From assembly GCA_945861685.1 (NCBI GenBank), contig CAMAVO010000012.1, positions 1 through 33,184 on the forward strand: DNA of 33,184 nucleotides, given 5' to 3'. A program made the position numbers and the translations under genes. The notes under the pieces were generated by a model. The model had not been told where the DNA came from. It saw only the letters and a program-made list of their open reading frames with translations, and ran no database searches. Position 1 is the first letter of the stretch, and the number at the start of each line of letters is the position of its first letter. This DNA comes from Chitinophaga pinensis (GTDB lineage: Bacteria; Bacteroidota; Bacteroidia; SXHM01). Below are positions 23,870 through 32,117 of this stretch, piece after piece.

Positions 23870-25999
23870 TTATTTCTGTGCCTGTGCTTTATCTGCTTTT
23901 ATATCGGTACCCAAACGTTGCAGGTAAGCGATAAGCGCAATGATCTCCGTGTTAGGCAATGCCTGTATTTTATCTTTCTCCAGATTTTTAACAATCTGTT
24001 GTTCCTGGTAAACAAGGTCGGCATTGGCAATCTTATCATAACCTTCGGGATAAGGAACACCAATTGTGCGCATGGCATTAATTTTAGCTGCTGTGTTTGA
24101 TGTATCCAACTCGCTGGTGTGTAACCATGAGTAGGCTGGCATAATAGTTCCTGCGCTCATGCTCTCAGGATCCAGCATGTGGTTGTAGTGCCATGAGTCA
24201 GGATATTTTAAACCTTCGCGGTGCAAATCTGGTCCTGTACGTTTTGAGCCCCACAAGAAAGGATGGTCATATACAAACTCACCTGCTTTGCTGTACTCAC
24301 CGTAACGTTCTGTTTCAAAACGGAACGGACGAATCATTTGTGAGTGGCAGTTGTTGCAACCTTCGCGGATATAAATATCGCGACCCTGCAACTCAAGCGG
24401 AGTGTATGGCTTAACGCTTGCAATGGTTGGTATATTGGATTTGATCAGGAAGGTAGGAACAATCTCAATGAGTCCACCAATAGAAACCAAGACTAAAGAG
24501 AACAACAACATCTGAATTGGTCTGCGCTCAATCCAACGGTGCCATCCTTCGCCTGCATGTGCGGTGTAATCTTTTGACAGCGCAGGAGCTTCTGCTGCTT
24601 CGTTGTCAACAAAGTTTCCGGCTTTAACGGTTTTAACAACGTTGTAAAGCATTACAAAAACACCGCTCAGATACAACAGACCACCGAATGAACGCAGTGC
24701 ATAAAGTGGTTTCAGCTGTGTTACTGTTTCAAGGAAGTTAGGGTATGCAAGGAAACCTTCGGGAGTAAATTGTCTCCACATTCCGAACTGGGTTAAACCT
24801 GCCCAATACATCGGCAGTGCATAGAAGATAATTCCCAATGTAGCCAGCCAAAAGTGTGTGTTAGCTAATTTCTCGGAATACAGTTTGGTGTTAAACATTT
24901 TCGGGATCAGGAAGTAAATGATACCGAAAGTGAGCAGACCATTCCAACCCAACGCACCAATGTGAACGTGTGCAATAGTCCAATCGGTAAAGTGACTGAT
25001 GGCATTTACTGATTTCAATGAAAGCATAGGACCTTCGAAGGTTGACATACCGTAGCAGGTAATGGCCACCACCATAAATTTCAATACCGGATTTTCACGC
25101 ACTCGATCCCATGCACCACGCAGGGTAAGCAATCCGTTAATCATACCGCCCCATGATGGCGCAATGAGCATGATAGAGAAAACGGTACCTAATGATTGCG
25201 CCCAATCAGGTAAAGCAGTGTAAAGCAAGTGGTGAGGACCTGCCCAGATGTAAAGGAATATCAGCGCCCAGAAGTGAACGATGGAAAGTCGATAAGAGTA
25301 AACCGGACGATTTGCAATTTTTGGAATGAAATAATACATCAAGCCCAAGTAAGGTGTTGTTAAGAAAAACGCCACTGCGTTGTGACCATACCACCATTGT
25401 ACTAGCGCATCCTGTACACCAGCATAAAACGAATAGCTTTTGAATAAACTAACCGGGATTTCAAAAGAGTTAACAATGTGCAGCACGGCAACGGTTACAA
25501 ACGTTGCGATGTAGAACCAGATAGCTACATACAAGTGGCGCTCTCTGCGTTTGATAATGGTCATAAACATATTCAGACCAAACACTACCCAAATCAGTGC
25601 AATGGCAATATCAATGGGCCATTCCAACTCTGCATATTCTTTACTGGTGGTTAATCCCAGGGGAAGTGTTACCGCTGCAGCTACAATGATTAACTGCCAA
25701 CCCCAGAAATTTATTTTACTGAGGGTATCGTTCCACATACGTGCTTTCAGCAAACGCTGCAGTGAATAATAAACACCCATAAAAATTCCGTTTCCGACAA
25801 AGGCAAAGATGACTGCGTTTGTATGCAGCGGACGAATACGCCCAAACGTTGTGTAGGCAAAATTGAAGTTAAGCACAGGAAATACCAATTGCAGAGCAAT
25901 GAGTAATCCTACCGTCATGCCTACAATACCCCACAGGATGGTGGCGTAGGCAAACATTTTCACAATCTTATTGTCGTAAGAGAATTTTTCGGTTTCCAT
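23870..25999 (-). CDS. ccoNO: cbb3 cytochrome c oxidase, fused CcoN-CcoO subunit
   Basis: A 709-residue fusion. The CcoN part (about 1-460, 12 helices) is the heme-copper catalytic subunit: His59 in RPLHTNAV for low-spin heme b, His206 in WWYGHNAV and His256-His257 in AGPHHLLY for CuB, Tyr250 at the position of the cross-linked Tyr of cbb3 enzymes, and His344/His346 in IAHVHIG for hemes. A linker and one helix (about 495-512) lead to the CcoO part, with heme c motif CNNCH at 548-552 and probable Met ligand Met620 in GTIMPAY. It reduces O2 to water with high affinity and pumps protons. The single-gene fusion is characteristic of Bacteroidota. It starts 3 bp after ccoS. Confidence 0.95.
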   Translation of the reverse strand: METEKFSYDNKIVKMFAYATILWGIVGMTVGLLIALQLVFPVLNFNFAYTTFGRIRPLHTNAVIFAFVGNGIFMGVYYSLQRLLKARMWNDTLSKINFWGWQLIIVAAAVTLPLGLTTSKEYAELEWPIDIAIALIWVVFGLNMFMTIIKRRERHLYVAIWFYIATFVTVAVLHIVNSFEIPVSLFKSYSFYAGVQDALVQWWYGHNAVAFFLTTPYLGLMYYFIPKIANRPVYSYRLSIVHFWALIFLYIWAGPHHLLYTALPDWAQSLGTVFSIMLIAPSWGGMINGLLTLRGAWDRVRENPVLKFMVVAITCYGMSTFEGPMLSLKSVNAISHFTDWTIAHVHIGALGWNGLLTFGIIYFLIPKMFNTKLYSEKLANTHFWLATLGIIFYALPMYWAGLTQFGMWRQFTPEGFLAYPNFLETVTQLKPLYALRSFGGLLYLSGVFVMLYNVVKTVKAGNFVDNEAAEAPALSKDYTAHAGEGWHRWIERRPIQMLLFSLVLVSIGGLIEIVPTFLIKSNIPTIASVKPYTPLELQGRDIYIREGCNNCHSQMIRPFRFETERYGEYSKAGEFVYDHPFLWGSKRTGPDLHREGLKYPDSWHYNHMLDPESMSAGTIMPAYSWLHTSELDTSNTAAKINAMRTIGVPYPEGYDKIANADLVYQEQQIVKNLEKDKIQALPNTEIIALIAYLQRLGTDIKADKAQAQK

Positions 26000-26002
26000 A
26001 AT

Positions 26003-26176
26003 TTATTCGGGTTTTGTTTGTTCTTTGTTATCTGAGGGTGTGTCGTTAAAAAGCATGCGGACAGATGGCGTGTAGTCATCTTCGTACTGGTTATTTTTTA
26101 CCGCCCATAAAAAGGCAATTAAAAAACCTACTGCTACTACTAGACTAATTCCGATGAGGAGGAAGATGGCGCTCAT
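26003..26176 (-). CDS. ccoS: CcoS, cbb3 oxidase assembly protein
   Basis: A 57-residue single-helix protein. MSAIFLLIGISLVVAVGFLIAFLWAVKNNQYEDDYTPSVRMLFND is the classic CcoS pattern, with the WAVKNNQYEDxxxP junction after the helix. The ATG at 26176 is preferred to an in-frame GTG 18 bp upstream because family members start directly before the helix and because the GTG overlaps the proposed -7 element. CcoS is required for heme and copper insertion into CcoN. It is the first gene of the ccoS-NO-Q-P-G-H operon. Confidence 0.9.
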   Translation of the reverse strand: MSAIFLLIGISLVVAVGFLIAFLWAVKNNQYEDDYTPSVRMLFNDTPSDNKEQTKPE

Positions 26177-26193
26177 AATTATTCTTTCTGGCA

Positions 26194-26258
26194 CAAAAAT
26201 GCATAGCAGATAATACTCTACTAATGATTGGGGTCAGTGAAAAATATGATTTATGTCA
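26194..26258 (-). promoter_or_regulatory. ccoS operon promoter with tandem Crp/Fnr-type boxes
   Basis: Two TGA-N6-TCA boxes on this 163-bp divergent spacer: TGATTTATGTCA at 26247-26258 and TGATTGGGGTCA at 26225-26236, 22 bp apart (plus-strand reading). Reading toward ccoS, CATTTTTG (26201-26194) is a near-consensus -7 element, 23 bp from the nearer box and 17 bp from the ATG. The boxes would be centred near -40 and -62, classic activator positions. The same arrangement with identical spacing precedes the ccoI unit at 29750-29814. Confidence 0.7.
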
Positions 26259-26325
26259 GAGAAATCGCGCTGCAAAAAGTAAAATATCATGAATGATGAA
26301 ATGAACTACTAATCAAAACTCCTCA

Positions 26326-26333
26326 TACTTTTG
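26326..26333 (+). promoter_or_regulatory. -7 element 6 bp before the lipoprotein at 26340
   Basis: TACTTTTG fits TAnnTTTG; its final G is 6 bp from the ATG, the same spacing as at 2588-2602. A leaderless or nearly leaderless mRNA is expected. Confidence 0.6.
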
Positions 26334-26339
26334 CAGAGT

Positions 26340-27134
26340 ATGAAGATATTTCCTGCGTTGGTTCTACCGTTATTATTCTTCTGCATGGCATGCTCTACTT
26401 CCAAACAAGTTGCGCAAAGCTCTGTTGCAAGAACAGATTGCACTACCCAGGGTACTTTGTCAACCAACCTTACCCCAAAATTTCCTGTGGAATATTATGC
26501 AGAACAAGGCGTGAAATACTTTCAAACAATGCAGTCTGATATTTCCATTAAAGTGCAGCCCAACTATTCCGATCTTGTTATCCGCTGGGAATGGCCTCCT
26601 TGGCTTTTGCTCACAGGCTTCCGCAAAACAGGACTTATCACTACCGATGTTATGCTCAAGTTAAACCCAACTAAATACGAACTGCTCGATTGCCGCGGAT
26701 TTGAATCACAACCCTTCTGTCGATGCCATGTGGTTTTTAATTATGGCGGAATACCTTGTCCTATTTACGAGGAGTTTACTTTTAACGACCAAGGCGAGAT
26801 GACCTTTATTGAAGCTTGGAGCGATTATGAAAGCCTGCTGCCTATGACATCTGGCGCAGACAGCTTATGGGATGAACAGGAATATTGGGGTATGAAGGAA
26901 GTAAACCGCTTATCAACTAAAGTTCCGGGACTGGGTAATTCTACCGGAAGAATTGACCTCTATTCGCCCTGCATGAATGAAGCAGCAGAAAAAGACACAG
27001 ACATTGCAGAACTTCAAAAACGAGCAAAAGATGCTAACAAATTCTGGATGCAGGAATTAATCAAACACGGAAAAGAAGCAAGCCGAGGTTGCGAACCTCC
27101 GGAAGGCAATATTTATCCCTATTATCATAAATAA
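26340..27134 (+). CDS. Unrecognised lipoprotein inside the cbb3 locus
   Basis: A 264-residue predicted lipoprotein. The signal peptide MKIFPALVLPLLFFCMAC places the lipid-bearing Cys at 18. I do not recognise the mature domain. It has a Trp-rich stretch (IRWEWPPWLLL at 81-91), a cysteine-dense core (Cys118, Cys127, Cys129, Cys140 within LDCRGFESQPFCRCHVVF...GGIPCPIYEEF) and an acidic segment to EAWSDYE at about 164, then a helical polar C-terminus with Cys211 and Cys251. The start at 26340 fits the signal peptide and the -7 element; an in-frame TTG 9 bp upstream lies inside that element. It is on the opposite strand to all cbb3 genes, divergent from ccoS and ending 1 bp from the convergent end of ccoI. 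Function unknown. Confidence 0.78.
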   Translation: MKIFPALVLPLLFFCMACSTSKQVAQSSVARTDCTTQGTLSTNLTPKFPVEYYAEQGVKYFQTMQSDISIKVQPNYSDLVIRWEWPPWLLLTGFRKTGLITTDVMLKLNPTKYELLDCRGFESQPFCRCHVVFNYGGIPCPIYEEFTFNDQGEMTFIEAWSDYESLLPMTSGADSLWDEQEYWGMKEVNRLSTKVPGLGNSTGRIDLYSPCMNEAAEKDTDIAELQKRAKDANKFWMQELIKHGKEASRGCEPPEGNIYPYYHK

Positions 27135-27135
27135 T

Positions 27136-29535
27136 TTACAGTTTCATCCTCAACGCCATTAGCTTCACGCTAACCGTAACAAAGGCAACCACCGTAATAG
27201 AGCTCAGCGGCATAAGCAGAGCCGCAAAAACAGGAGAGAGCAAACCCTGCACCGCAAAGCTAAGCCCCACCGCATTATACAGCAGCGATATCACCAGCGA
27301 GATACCGATAATAAGTGATGATTTTTTTGCAAATGCAATGAGTAGTGGAAGCTTTTGAAAATTGCTGCCCTCCAAAATTCCATCGCAAGCAGGCGAAAAA
27401 TTATTCAGGTTGTTAGAAACCGAAATACCTATGTCGCTTTGTTTCAGCGCACCGGCATCGTTCAGCCCGTCACCCACCATCAACACCTTGTGTTTATTAC
27501 TTTGCCGGTCTTTTACAAAATCTAATTTATCCTGCGGTGAATAGTTAAAGCGCAATACCGCACCCGCAGGAAAAACAGTGCTCAGCGTTTTTTCTTCCGA
27601 GGCATTATCACCCGAAACAAGCGCCAGTTCATACCCAGATGAAAGCGTATGCAGCATTTCATTCAGTCCCTCACGATACTGAATGTTAAGACTGAAAACG
27701 CCTTTGTACTTACCATTGATGTTTACATACACACGTGAAGATTTAACGTTGCCGCTGTCAACCGCGCCTGCAAAAGCAGCAGCACCTGCCTTCAGTTCCA
27801 TATCTCCTGCCCTGCCCTTAATTCCTTTTCCGGGAAGTTCAGAAAAACTGCTGACATCTTCCTGTCCGCCTACGAAAATGCTTTGCGCAATGGCGGTGCT
27901 CAGCGGATGCGAACTCTGACTGAACAATGATTTAAGCGCAACCAGTTCCTGTACATTCAATTCTTCGCCTTCATACACCACCTGCGAACCACCGGCAACA
28001 GTAATAGTTCCTGTTTTGTCAAAAACAAGATGAGTGGTTTTGGCAATGCTCTCCACCACTGCTGCATTCTTCAGGTAAAAACCATTCTTACCAAAAACGC
28101 GAACAATGTGTCCCAACGTAAATGGCGAAGACAAAGCCAAGGCGCAGGGACAGGCAATAATCAACACCGCAGTAAAAGCGTCCAGTGCCTTGTGCAGGTC
28201 AGACGGCAGCCACCACAAAGCCGAACCAACAGCAATGAGAATAATAGCCACGGTAAAATATTTACTGATAACATTAATGAGCGGTTCGTGTTTGTCTTTA
28301 TCCTTTGTCGAAAAGATTTCATTGTTCCACAATTCGGTCAAATAACTCTGCGAAACATTTTTTATCACTTCCACTTTAATGGCACTGCCGCATTGCTTGC
28401 CTCCTGCAAAAACAGTGGCGCCATTGGATATCTTCACAGGTTGCGATTCTCCTGTTACAAAACTGTAGTCAATATTAGCATCACCCGAAAGCAATACAGC
28501 ATCAGCAGGAATAATTTCGCTGTTGCGCACCAAAATACGATTGCCTACCTTTAGTTTTGAAAGCGGAATGCTTTGCTCTTCTTCATTCTTTAACAACGTA
28601 ACCGCTACCGGAAAATACGATTTATAATCTCGCTCAAACGACAGTGTGTGATACGTCTGGTTCTGAAACCAGCGCCCCACCAGCATCAAGAAAACCAGGG
28701 CAGCCATTGAATCCATGTAGCCAGGTCCGGCTTGCAACACAATTTCGGTAACGCTGCGGATAAACATTACCGCAATACCCAATGCAATGGGCACATCAAT
28801 ATTGATAAACTTCTGGCGCAGGCTGTAGAATGCTGATTTAAAAAACTCGGCAGCGCTGTAAAAGAAAACCGGAAGTGATAATGCAATATTCAAATACCCG
28901 AACAACAATTTAAACGATGGTTCAAGTACCGATTTACCCGTCAAGTATTCAGGAAAACTGAGCAGCATAATATTACCGAAACAGAAACCTGCCACTCCTA
29001 TTTTATACCAGCGCGAATAATCTTTCTTTTGTTTTATTGTCTGTTCGTCTGCCAGGTTTATCTCAGGAGGATAACCGATGTTGGCAAGCAAATCAGCCAC
29101 TTCAGCCAACTGAATTTCCTTCTCCATAAAGAGAATGGTTACTTCCTTTTTCAGAAAATTAACACGCGAAGAAATAATGCCTTGGTTCAGTTTCGACATA
29201 TTCTCCAGCAGCCAAATACATGAACTGCAATGCACCTGTGGCACACGGAAGTTTACAGTAGATTTTTGTCCGTCCGAAAAACTAATAAGTTTTTCGCGCA
29301 GCGCGGCATCACGCAAATAACCATACCTGCTCTTAGGTTGATTCCTTTGTGAAATTCCCGGACGGGTATTAAGACTGTAATACGTGCACAGATTATTCTC
29401 GTCCAGAATTTCGTAAACCAATTTACAGCCTTCACAGCAAAAACTTTTTCCGTTTGCCAGAATAGTTTCTTCTGCGCAGTTCTCACCACAGTGCGTGCAT
29501 TTAAGTGCTTTTCCTACATTGGTATATTCTGACAT
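27136..29535 (-). CDS. ccoI: CcoI/FixI copper-transporting P1B-type ATPase for cbb3 assembly
   Basis: A 799-residue heavy-metal P-type ATPase supplying Cu to the oxidase CuB site. A Cys-rich N-terminal module (CTHCGENC at 13-20, FCCEGC at 33-38) typical of FixI is followed by an HMA domain with HCSSC at 102-106. Eight helices are expected. Actuator motif TGES is at 361-364, the copper-binding CPC at 462-464, the phosphorylation motif DKTGT at 506-510 with Asp506, and GDGLND at 688-693. MPLSS near 775 is the last-helix MxxSS motif. ATG at 29535 is preferred over a TTG 12 bp upstream that overlaps the stop of the preceding small gene. Confidence 0.94.
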   Translation of the reverse strand: MSEYTNVGKALKCTHCGENCAEETILANGKSFCCEGCKLVYEILDENNLCTYYSLNTRPGISQRNQPKSRYGYLRDAALREKLISFSDGQKSTVNFRVPQVHCSSCIWLLENMSKLNQGIISSRVNFLKKEVTILFMEKEIQLAEVADLLANIGYPPEINLADEQTIKQKKDYSRWYKIGVAGFCFGNIMLLSFPEYLTGKSVLEPSFKLLFGYLNIALSLPVFFYSAAEFFKSAFYSLRQKFINIDVPIALGIAVMFIRSVTEIVLQAGPGYMDSMAALVFLMLVGRWFQNQTYHTLSFERDYKSYFPVAVTLLKNEEEQSIPLSKLKVGNRILVRNSEIIPADAVLLSGDANIDYSFVTGESQPVKISNGATVFAGGKQCGSAIKVEVIKNVSQSYLTELWNNEIFSTKDKDKHEPLINVISKYFTVAIILIAVGSALWWLPSDLHKALDAFTAVLIIACPCALALSSPFTLGHIVRVFGKNGFYLKNAAVVESIAKTTHLVFDKTGTITVAGGSQVVYEGEELNVQELVALKSLFSQSSHPLSTAIAQSIFVGGQEDVSSFSELPGKGIKGRAGDMELKAGAAAFAGAVDSGNVKSSRVYVNINGKYKGVFSLNIQYREGLNEMLHTLSSGYELALVSGDNASEEKTLSTVFPAGAVLRFNYSPQDKLDFVKDRQSNKHKVLMVGDGLNDAGALKQSDIGISVSNNLNNFSPACDGILEGSNFQKLPLLIAFAKKSSLIIGISLVISLLYNAVGLSFAVQGLLSPVFAALLMPLSSITVVAFVTVSVKLMALRMKL

Positions 29536-29543
29536 TGAAGAAG

Positions 29544-29720
29544 TCAATTGGCTTTCTTACCCCAGAAAAACATAGTGCCGAGGAAACCAAAAATTGTAAA
29601 CAGGAAACAGAATACACCTTTTACAGGGTGTGCCAAATCAATATTAAAATAAGCAACAGGCATAAAAATAAAGTAGGTAATTGCAGCTATTACAACAGCT
29701 ATCATTTTGTTTTTGTTCAT
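29544..29720 (-). CDS. 58-residue two-helix membrane protein preceding ccoI
   Basis: A small protein starting MNKNKMIAVVIAAITYFIFM. Helix 1 is at about 6-25, then a short polar turn (NIDLAHPVKG at 26-35), helix 2 at about 36-53 (VFCFLFTIFGFLGTMFFW), and the end GKKAN. It matches no cbb3 subunit I know. Support for its being real: it ends 8 bp before the ccoI ATG, begins 29 bp after a promoter whose layout is the same as that of the ccoS operon, has a complete start and stop, and has a convincing inside-positive two-helix topology. It may be a small oxidase subunit or assembly helper. Confidence 0.75.
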   Translation of the reverse strand: MNKNKMIAVVIAAITYFIFMPVAYFNIDLAHPVKGVFCFLFTIFGFLGTMFFWGKKAN

Positions 29721-29749
29721 GTGAAAAGGGTTTTAAGTTTTTAACAGAA

Positions 29750-29814
29750 CAAAAATGCGAGAGCTACTGTGGCTACAAACTGATTGTAGTCAGCAGAATC
29801 GGTGATTTATGTCA
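29750..29814 (-). promoter_or_regulatory. ccoI unit promoter with tandem Crp/Fnr-type boxes
   Basis: Plus-strand boxes TGATTTATGTCA (29803-29814) and TGATTGTAGTCA (29781-29792) are 22 bp apart. Reading toward ccoI, CATTTTTG (29757-29750) lies 23 bp past the nearer box, 29 bp before the ATG of the small membrane protein. The distal box shares 13 identical bases with that at 26247-26259, and all spacings equal those of the ccoS promoter. The boxes are separated from the glyA stop by 15 bp. Confidence 0.7.
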
Positions 29815-29829
29815 GTTTTTCGGAATTTC

Positions 29830-31104
29830 TTACTCCGCAAACAACGGAAACTTGCTCATCATCTTGTTCACTTCCTTCTTCACCGCTTTCAATACAGCGT
29901 CATCTTCCGTGTTCATCAGCACAATATCAATAAGGTCAACAATAGCGGGAATGTGTTTCTCTTTCAGCCCTCTGGTAGTAATGGCTGCCGTTCCTACTCG
30001 GAAACCCGAAGTAACAAACGGAGACTTATCATCAAACGGAACCATATTCTTATTTACCGTTATGTCAGCTTTTACCAAGGTATTCTCAGCCACTTTTCCG
30101 TTCAGGTTTTTGCTGCGCAGATCAATCAGCATACTGTGATTATCCGTACCACCCGAAACTACATCATAACCTTTTGCCATAAATTCTTTGGCCATCAGTT
30201 GTGAGTTTTTCACCACCTGAACACAGTATTTCAGATATGAATCCGAAAGTGCTTCGCCAAACGAAACAGCTTTTGCAGCAATCACATGTTCCAACGGCCC
30301 GCCCTGTATTCCCGGAAATACAGCCCCGTTCAATACTGCCGACATCATTTTAATTTCTCCTTTCGGTGTTTTATGTCCCATCGGGTTTTCAAAGTCTTTA
30401 CCCATCATAATAATTCCACCTCTTGGTCCGCGCAAAGTTTTATGAGTTGTTGAAGTAACAATATGGCAATGCGGCATCGGGTCATTCAAAATTCCGCGTG
30501 CAATTAATCCTGCAGGGTGAGCAATATCAGCTAGCAACAAAGCACCAACCTTATCAGCAATCTTTCTCATGCGTTTAAAATCCCAATCGCGTGAGTGTGC
30601 CGATGCACCTGCAATAATCAGTTTTGGTTTTTCTTTAATGGCCGTTTTTTCCATGGCATCATAATCCACTCTGCCGTTAGATTTTTTCACGCCATAAAAA
30701 ACAGGGTTATACAACATTCCTGAATAGTTCACCGATGAACCATGCGATAAATGTCCGCCCATGGATAAATCCAATCCAAGAATGGTATCACCGGGCTTCA
30801 ATACAGCCAGCATCACCGCTGCATTGGCCTGTGCTCCCGAGTGTGGTTGCACGTTCGCATATTCAGCATTGAACAACGCTTTCAAACGGTCGATAGCCAA
30901 TTGTTCTACAATATCTACTACCTCGCAGCCACCATAATAACGCTTGCCGGGATACCCCTCTGCATATTTATTAGTAAGCACCGATCCCATGGCTTTCATC
31001 ACATCATCGCTCACATAATTTTCTGATGCTATGAGTTCAATTCCCACTGTCTGGCGGTGGCGTTCTTTTCTAATCAGGTCAAAAATGGCTGTATCTTTTT
31101 TCAT
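29830..31104 (-). CDS. glyA: Serine hydroxymethyltransferase
   Basis: A 424-residue PLP enzyme interconverting serine plus THF and glycine plus 5,10-methylene-THF. [15 protein letters not shown] is at about 22-36, [14 protein letters not shown] at 46-59, cofactor residues Asp193 and His196 in ADIAHPAG, and Schiff-base Lys222 in [13 protein letters not shown]. The ATG at 31104 is chosen because the N-terminus [14 protein letters not shown] fits the family and a perfect -7 element lies 36 bp upstream; the in-frame upstream region encodes a spurious hydrophobic extension that overlaps the divergent gene. It lies upstream of the ccoI promoter on the same strand. Confidence 0.95.
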   Translation of the reverse strand: MKKDTAIFDLIRKERHRQTVGIELIASENYVSDDVMKAMGSVLTNKYAEGYPGKRYYGGCEVVDIVEQLAIDRLKALFNAEYANVQPHSGAQANAAVMLAVLKPGDTILGLDLSMGGHLSHGSSVNYSGMLYNPVFYGVKKSNGRVDYDAMEKTAIKEKPKLIIAGASAHSRDWDFKRMRKIADKVGALLLADIAHPAGLIARGILNDPMPHCHIVTSTTHKTLRGPRGGIIMMGKDFENPMGHKTPKGEIKMMSAVLNGAVFPGIQGGPLEHVIAAKAVSFGEALSDSYLKYCVQVVKNSQLMAKEFMAKGYDVVSGGTDNHSMLIDLRSKNLNGKVAENTLVKADITVNKNMVPFDDKSPFVTSGFRVGTAAITTRGLKEKHIPAIVDLIDIVLMNTEDDAVLKAVKKEVNKMMSKFPLFAE

Positions 31105-31124
31105 TTGATAATTGTTTGTTTTGG

Positions 31125-31132
31125 TACTTTCG
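31125..31132 (+). promoter_or_regulatory. Near-consensus -7 element for the divergent oxidoreductase
   Basis: TACTTTCG differs from TAnnTTTG at one base and is 33 bp before the ATG at 31166. It is only 8 bp from the minus-strand glyA -7 element. Confidence 0.35.
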
Positions 31133-31140
31133 TGCGGCAG

Positions 31141-31148
31141 CAAAAGTA
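31141..31148 (-). promoter_or_regulatory. -7 element of glyA
   Basis: Minus-strand TACTTTTG fits TAnnTTTG and ends 36 bp before the glyA ATG. Confidence 0.6.
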
Positions 31149-31165
31149 TTACAACACCTAATGAT

Positions 31166-32113
31166 ATGAAGAACAGGATAACAGAACTTTTCAACATAAA
31201 ATACCCCATAATTCAGGCAGGAATGATTTGGTGCAGCGGTTGGCGTTTAGCCTCAGCTGTCAGCAACAGTGGCGGGCTCGGTTTGCTCGGTGCCGGCTCT
31301 ATGTATCCCGATGTTTTGCGCGATCATATCCGCAAATGCAAGGCAGCAACAGATAAACCTTTTGGCGTGAATGTGCCCTTACTTTATCCCGACACTAAAC
31401 AATTGATGGATATCATTGTTGAGGAAAAAGTCCCTGTAGTTTTCACCTCTGCGGGAAGCCCTAAAACATGGACCGGCTTTCTGCACGAACATGGAATTAA
31501 AGTAGTGCACGTTGTTTCCAGTGCCAAGTTTGCCTTGAAAAGTCAGGAAGCCGGAGTGGATGCATTAGTAGCAGAAGGCTTTGAAGCAGGCGGACACAAC
31601 GGACGCGAAGAAACAACAACACTTTGTTTAATACCGATGGTGCGCGAAGCGATTACAATTCCATTGATGGCAGCCGGAGGAATTGCCTCAGGCAGAGCAA
31701 TGCTGGCAGCAATGGCATTAGGCGCTGACGGTGTGCAGGTAGGAAGTCGTTTCGCTGCAACATTAGAATCATCGGCACACGATAATTTCAAGAATAAAAT
31801 TGTGCAGACCGAAGAAGGCGGAACATTATTAACCATGAAGAAATTAGTTCCGGTACGTTTGATAAAGAACAAATTCTTCGAACAAATGCAGGAAGCGGAA
31901 AACCGTTCTGCATCATTGGATGAAATGGTTCAACTCTTAGGAAGAGCACGTGCCAAGAAAGGAATGTTTGAAGGCGACCTGGATGAAGGTGAATTAGAGA
32001 TAGGACAAATTGCCGGCTACATTCACGATGTAAAACCTGCCGCACAGGTAGTAGAAGAAATGATTAAGGAATACAACGAAGCAAAAGCGGAGTTGAACAA
32101 AACAAATTTCTGA
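31166..32113 (+). CDS. FMN-dependent NPD/FabK-like oxidoreductase (nitronate monooxygenase family)
   Basis: A 315-residue TIM-barrel flavoprotein. The N-terminus [21 protein letters not shown] is typical of the 2-nitropropane dioxygenase/FabK group. [11 protein letters not shown] lies at 36-46, [10 protein letters not shown] at 137-146 with His144 aligning with the catalytic His of FabK, and phosphate-binding [11 protein letters not shown]...[16 protein letters not shown] at about 169-199. It could be an enoyl-ACP reductase of the FabK type or a nitronate monooxygenase; sequence alone does not decide. The ATG at 31166 is used rather than an upstream in-frame start because it fits the family N-terminus and follows the -7-like element. 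The M16 peptidase gene follows after 4 bp. Confidence 0.85.
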   Translation: MKNRITELFNIKYPIIQAGMIWCSGWRLASAVSNSGGLGLLGAGSMYPDVLRDHIRKCKAATDKPFGVNVPLLYPDTKQLMDIIVEEKVPVVFTSAGSPKTWTGFLHEHGIKVVHVVSSAKFALKSQEAGVDALVAEGFEAGGHNGREETTTLCLIPMVREAITIPLMAAGGIASGRAMLAAMALGADGVQVGSRFAATLESSAHDNFKNKIVQTEEGGTLLTMKKLVPVRLIKNKFFEQMQEAENRSASLDEMVQLLGRARAKKGMFEGDLDEGELEIGQIAGYIHDVKPAAQVVEEMIKEYNEAKAELNKTNF

Positions 32114-32117
32114 AAAG

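Noticed and set aside
23052-25769. Several plus-strand open frames across ccoP and ccoNO
   Set aside because: All are antisense to strongly conserved oxidase genes with intact catalytic motifs; their translations are low-complexity shadows.
29536-29547. TTG start of CcoI overlapping the stop of the 58-aa gene
   Set aside because: Possible translational coupling, but the ATG at 29535 is a stronger start and the extra four residues have no family support.
31105-31209. 35-residue N-terminal extension of GlyA
   Set aside because: It overlaps the divergent gene and the glyA -7 element and is not part of the SHMT family; the ATG at 31104 is the proper start.
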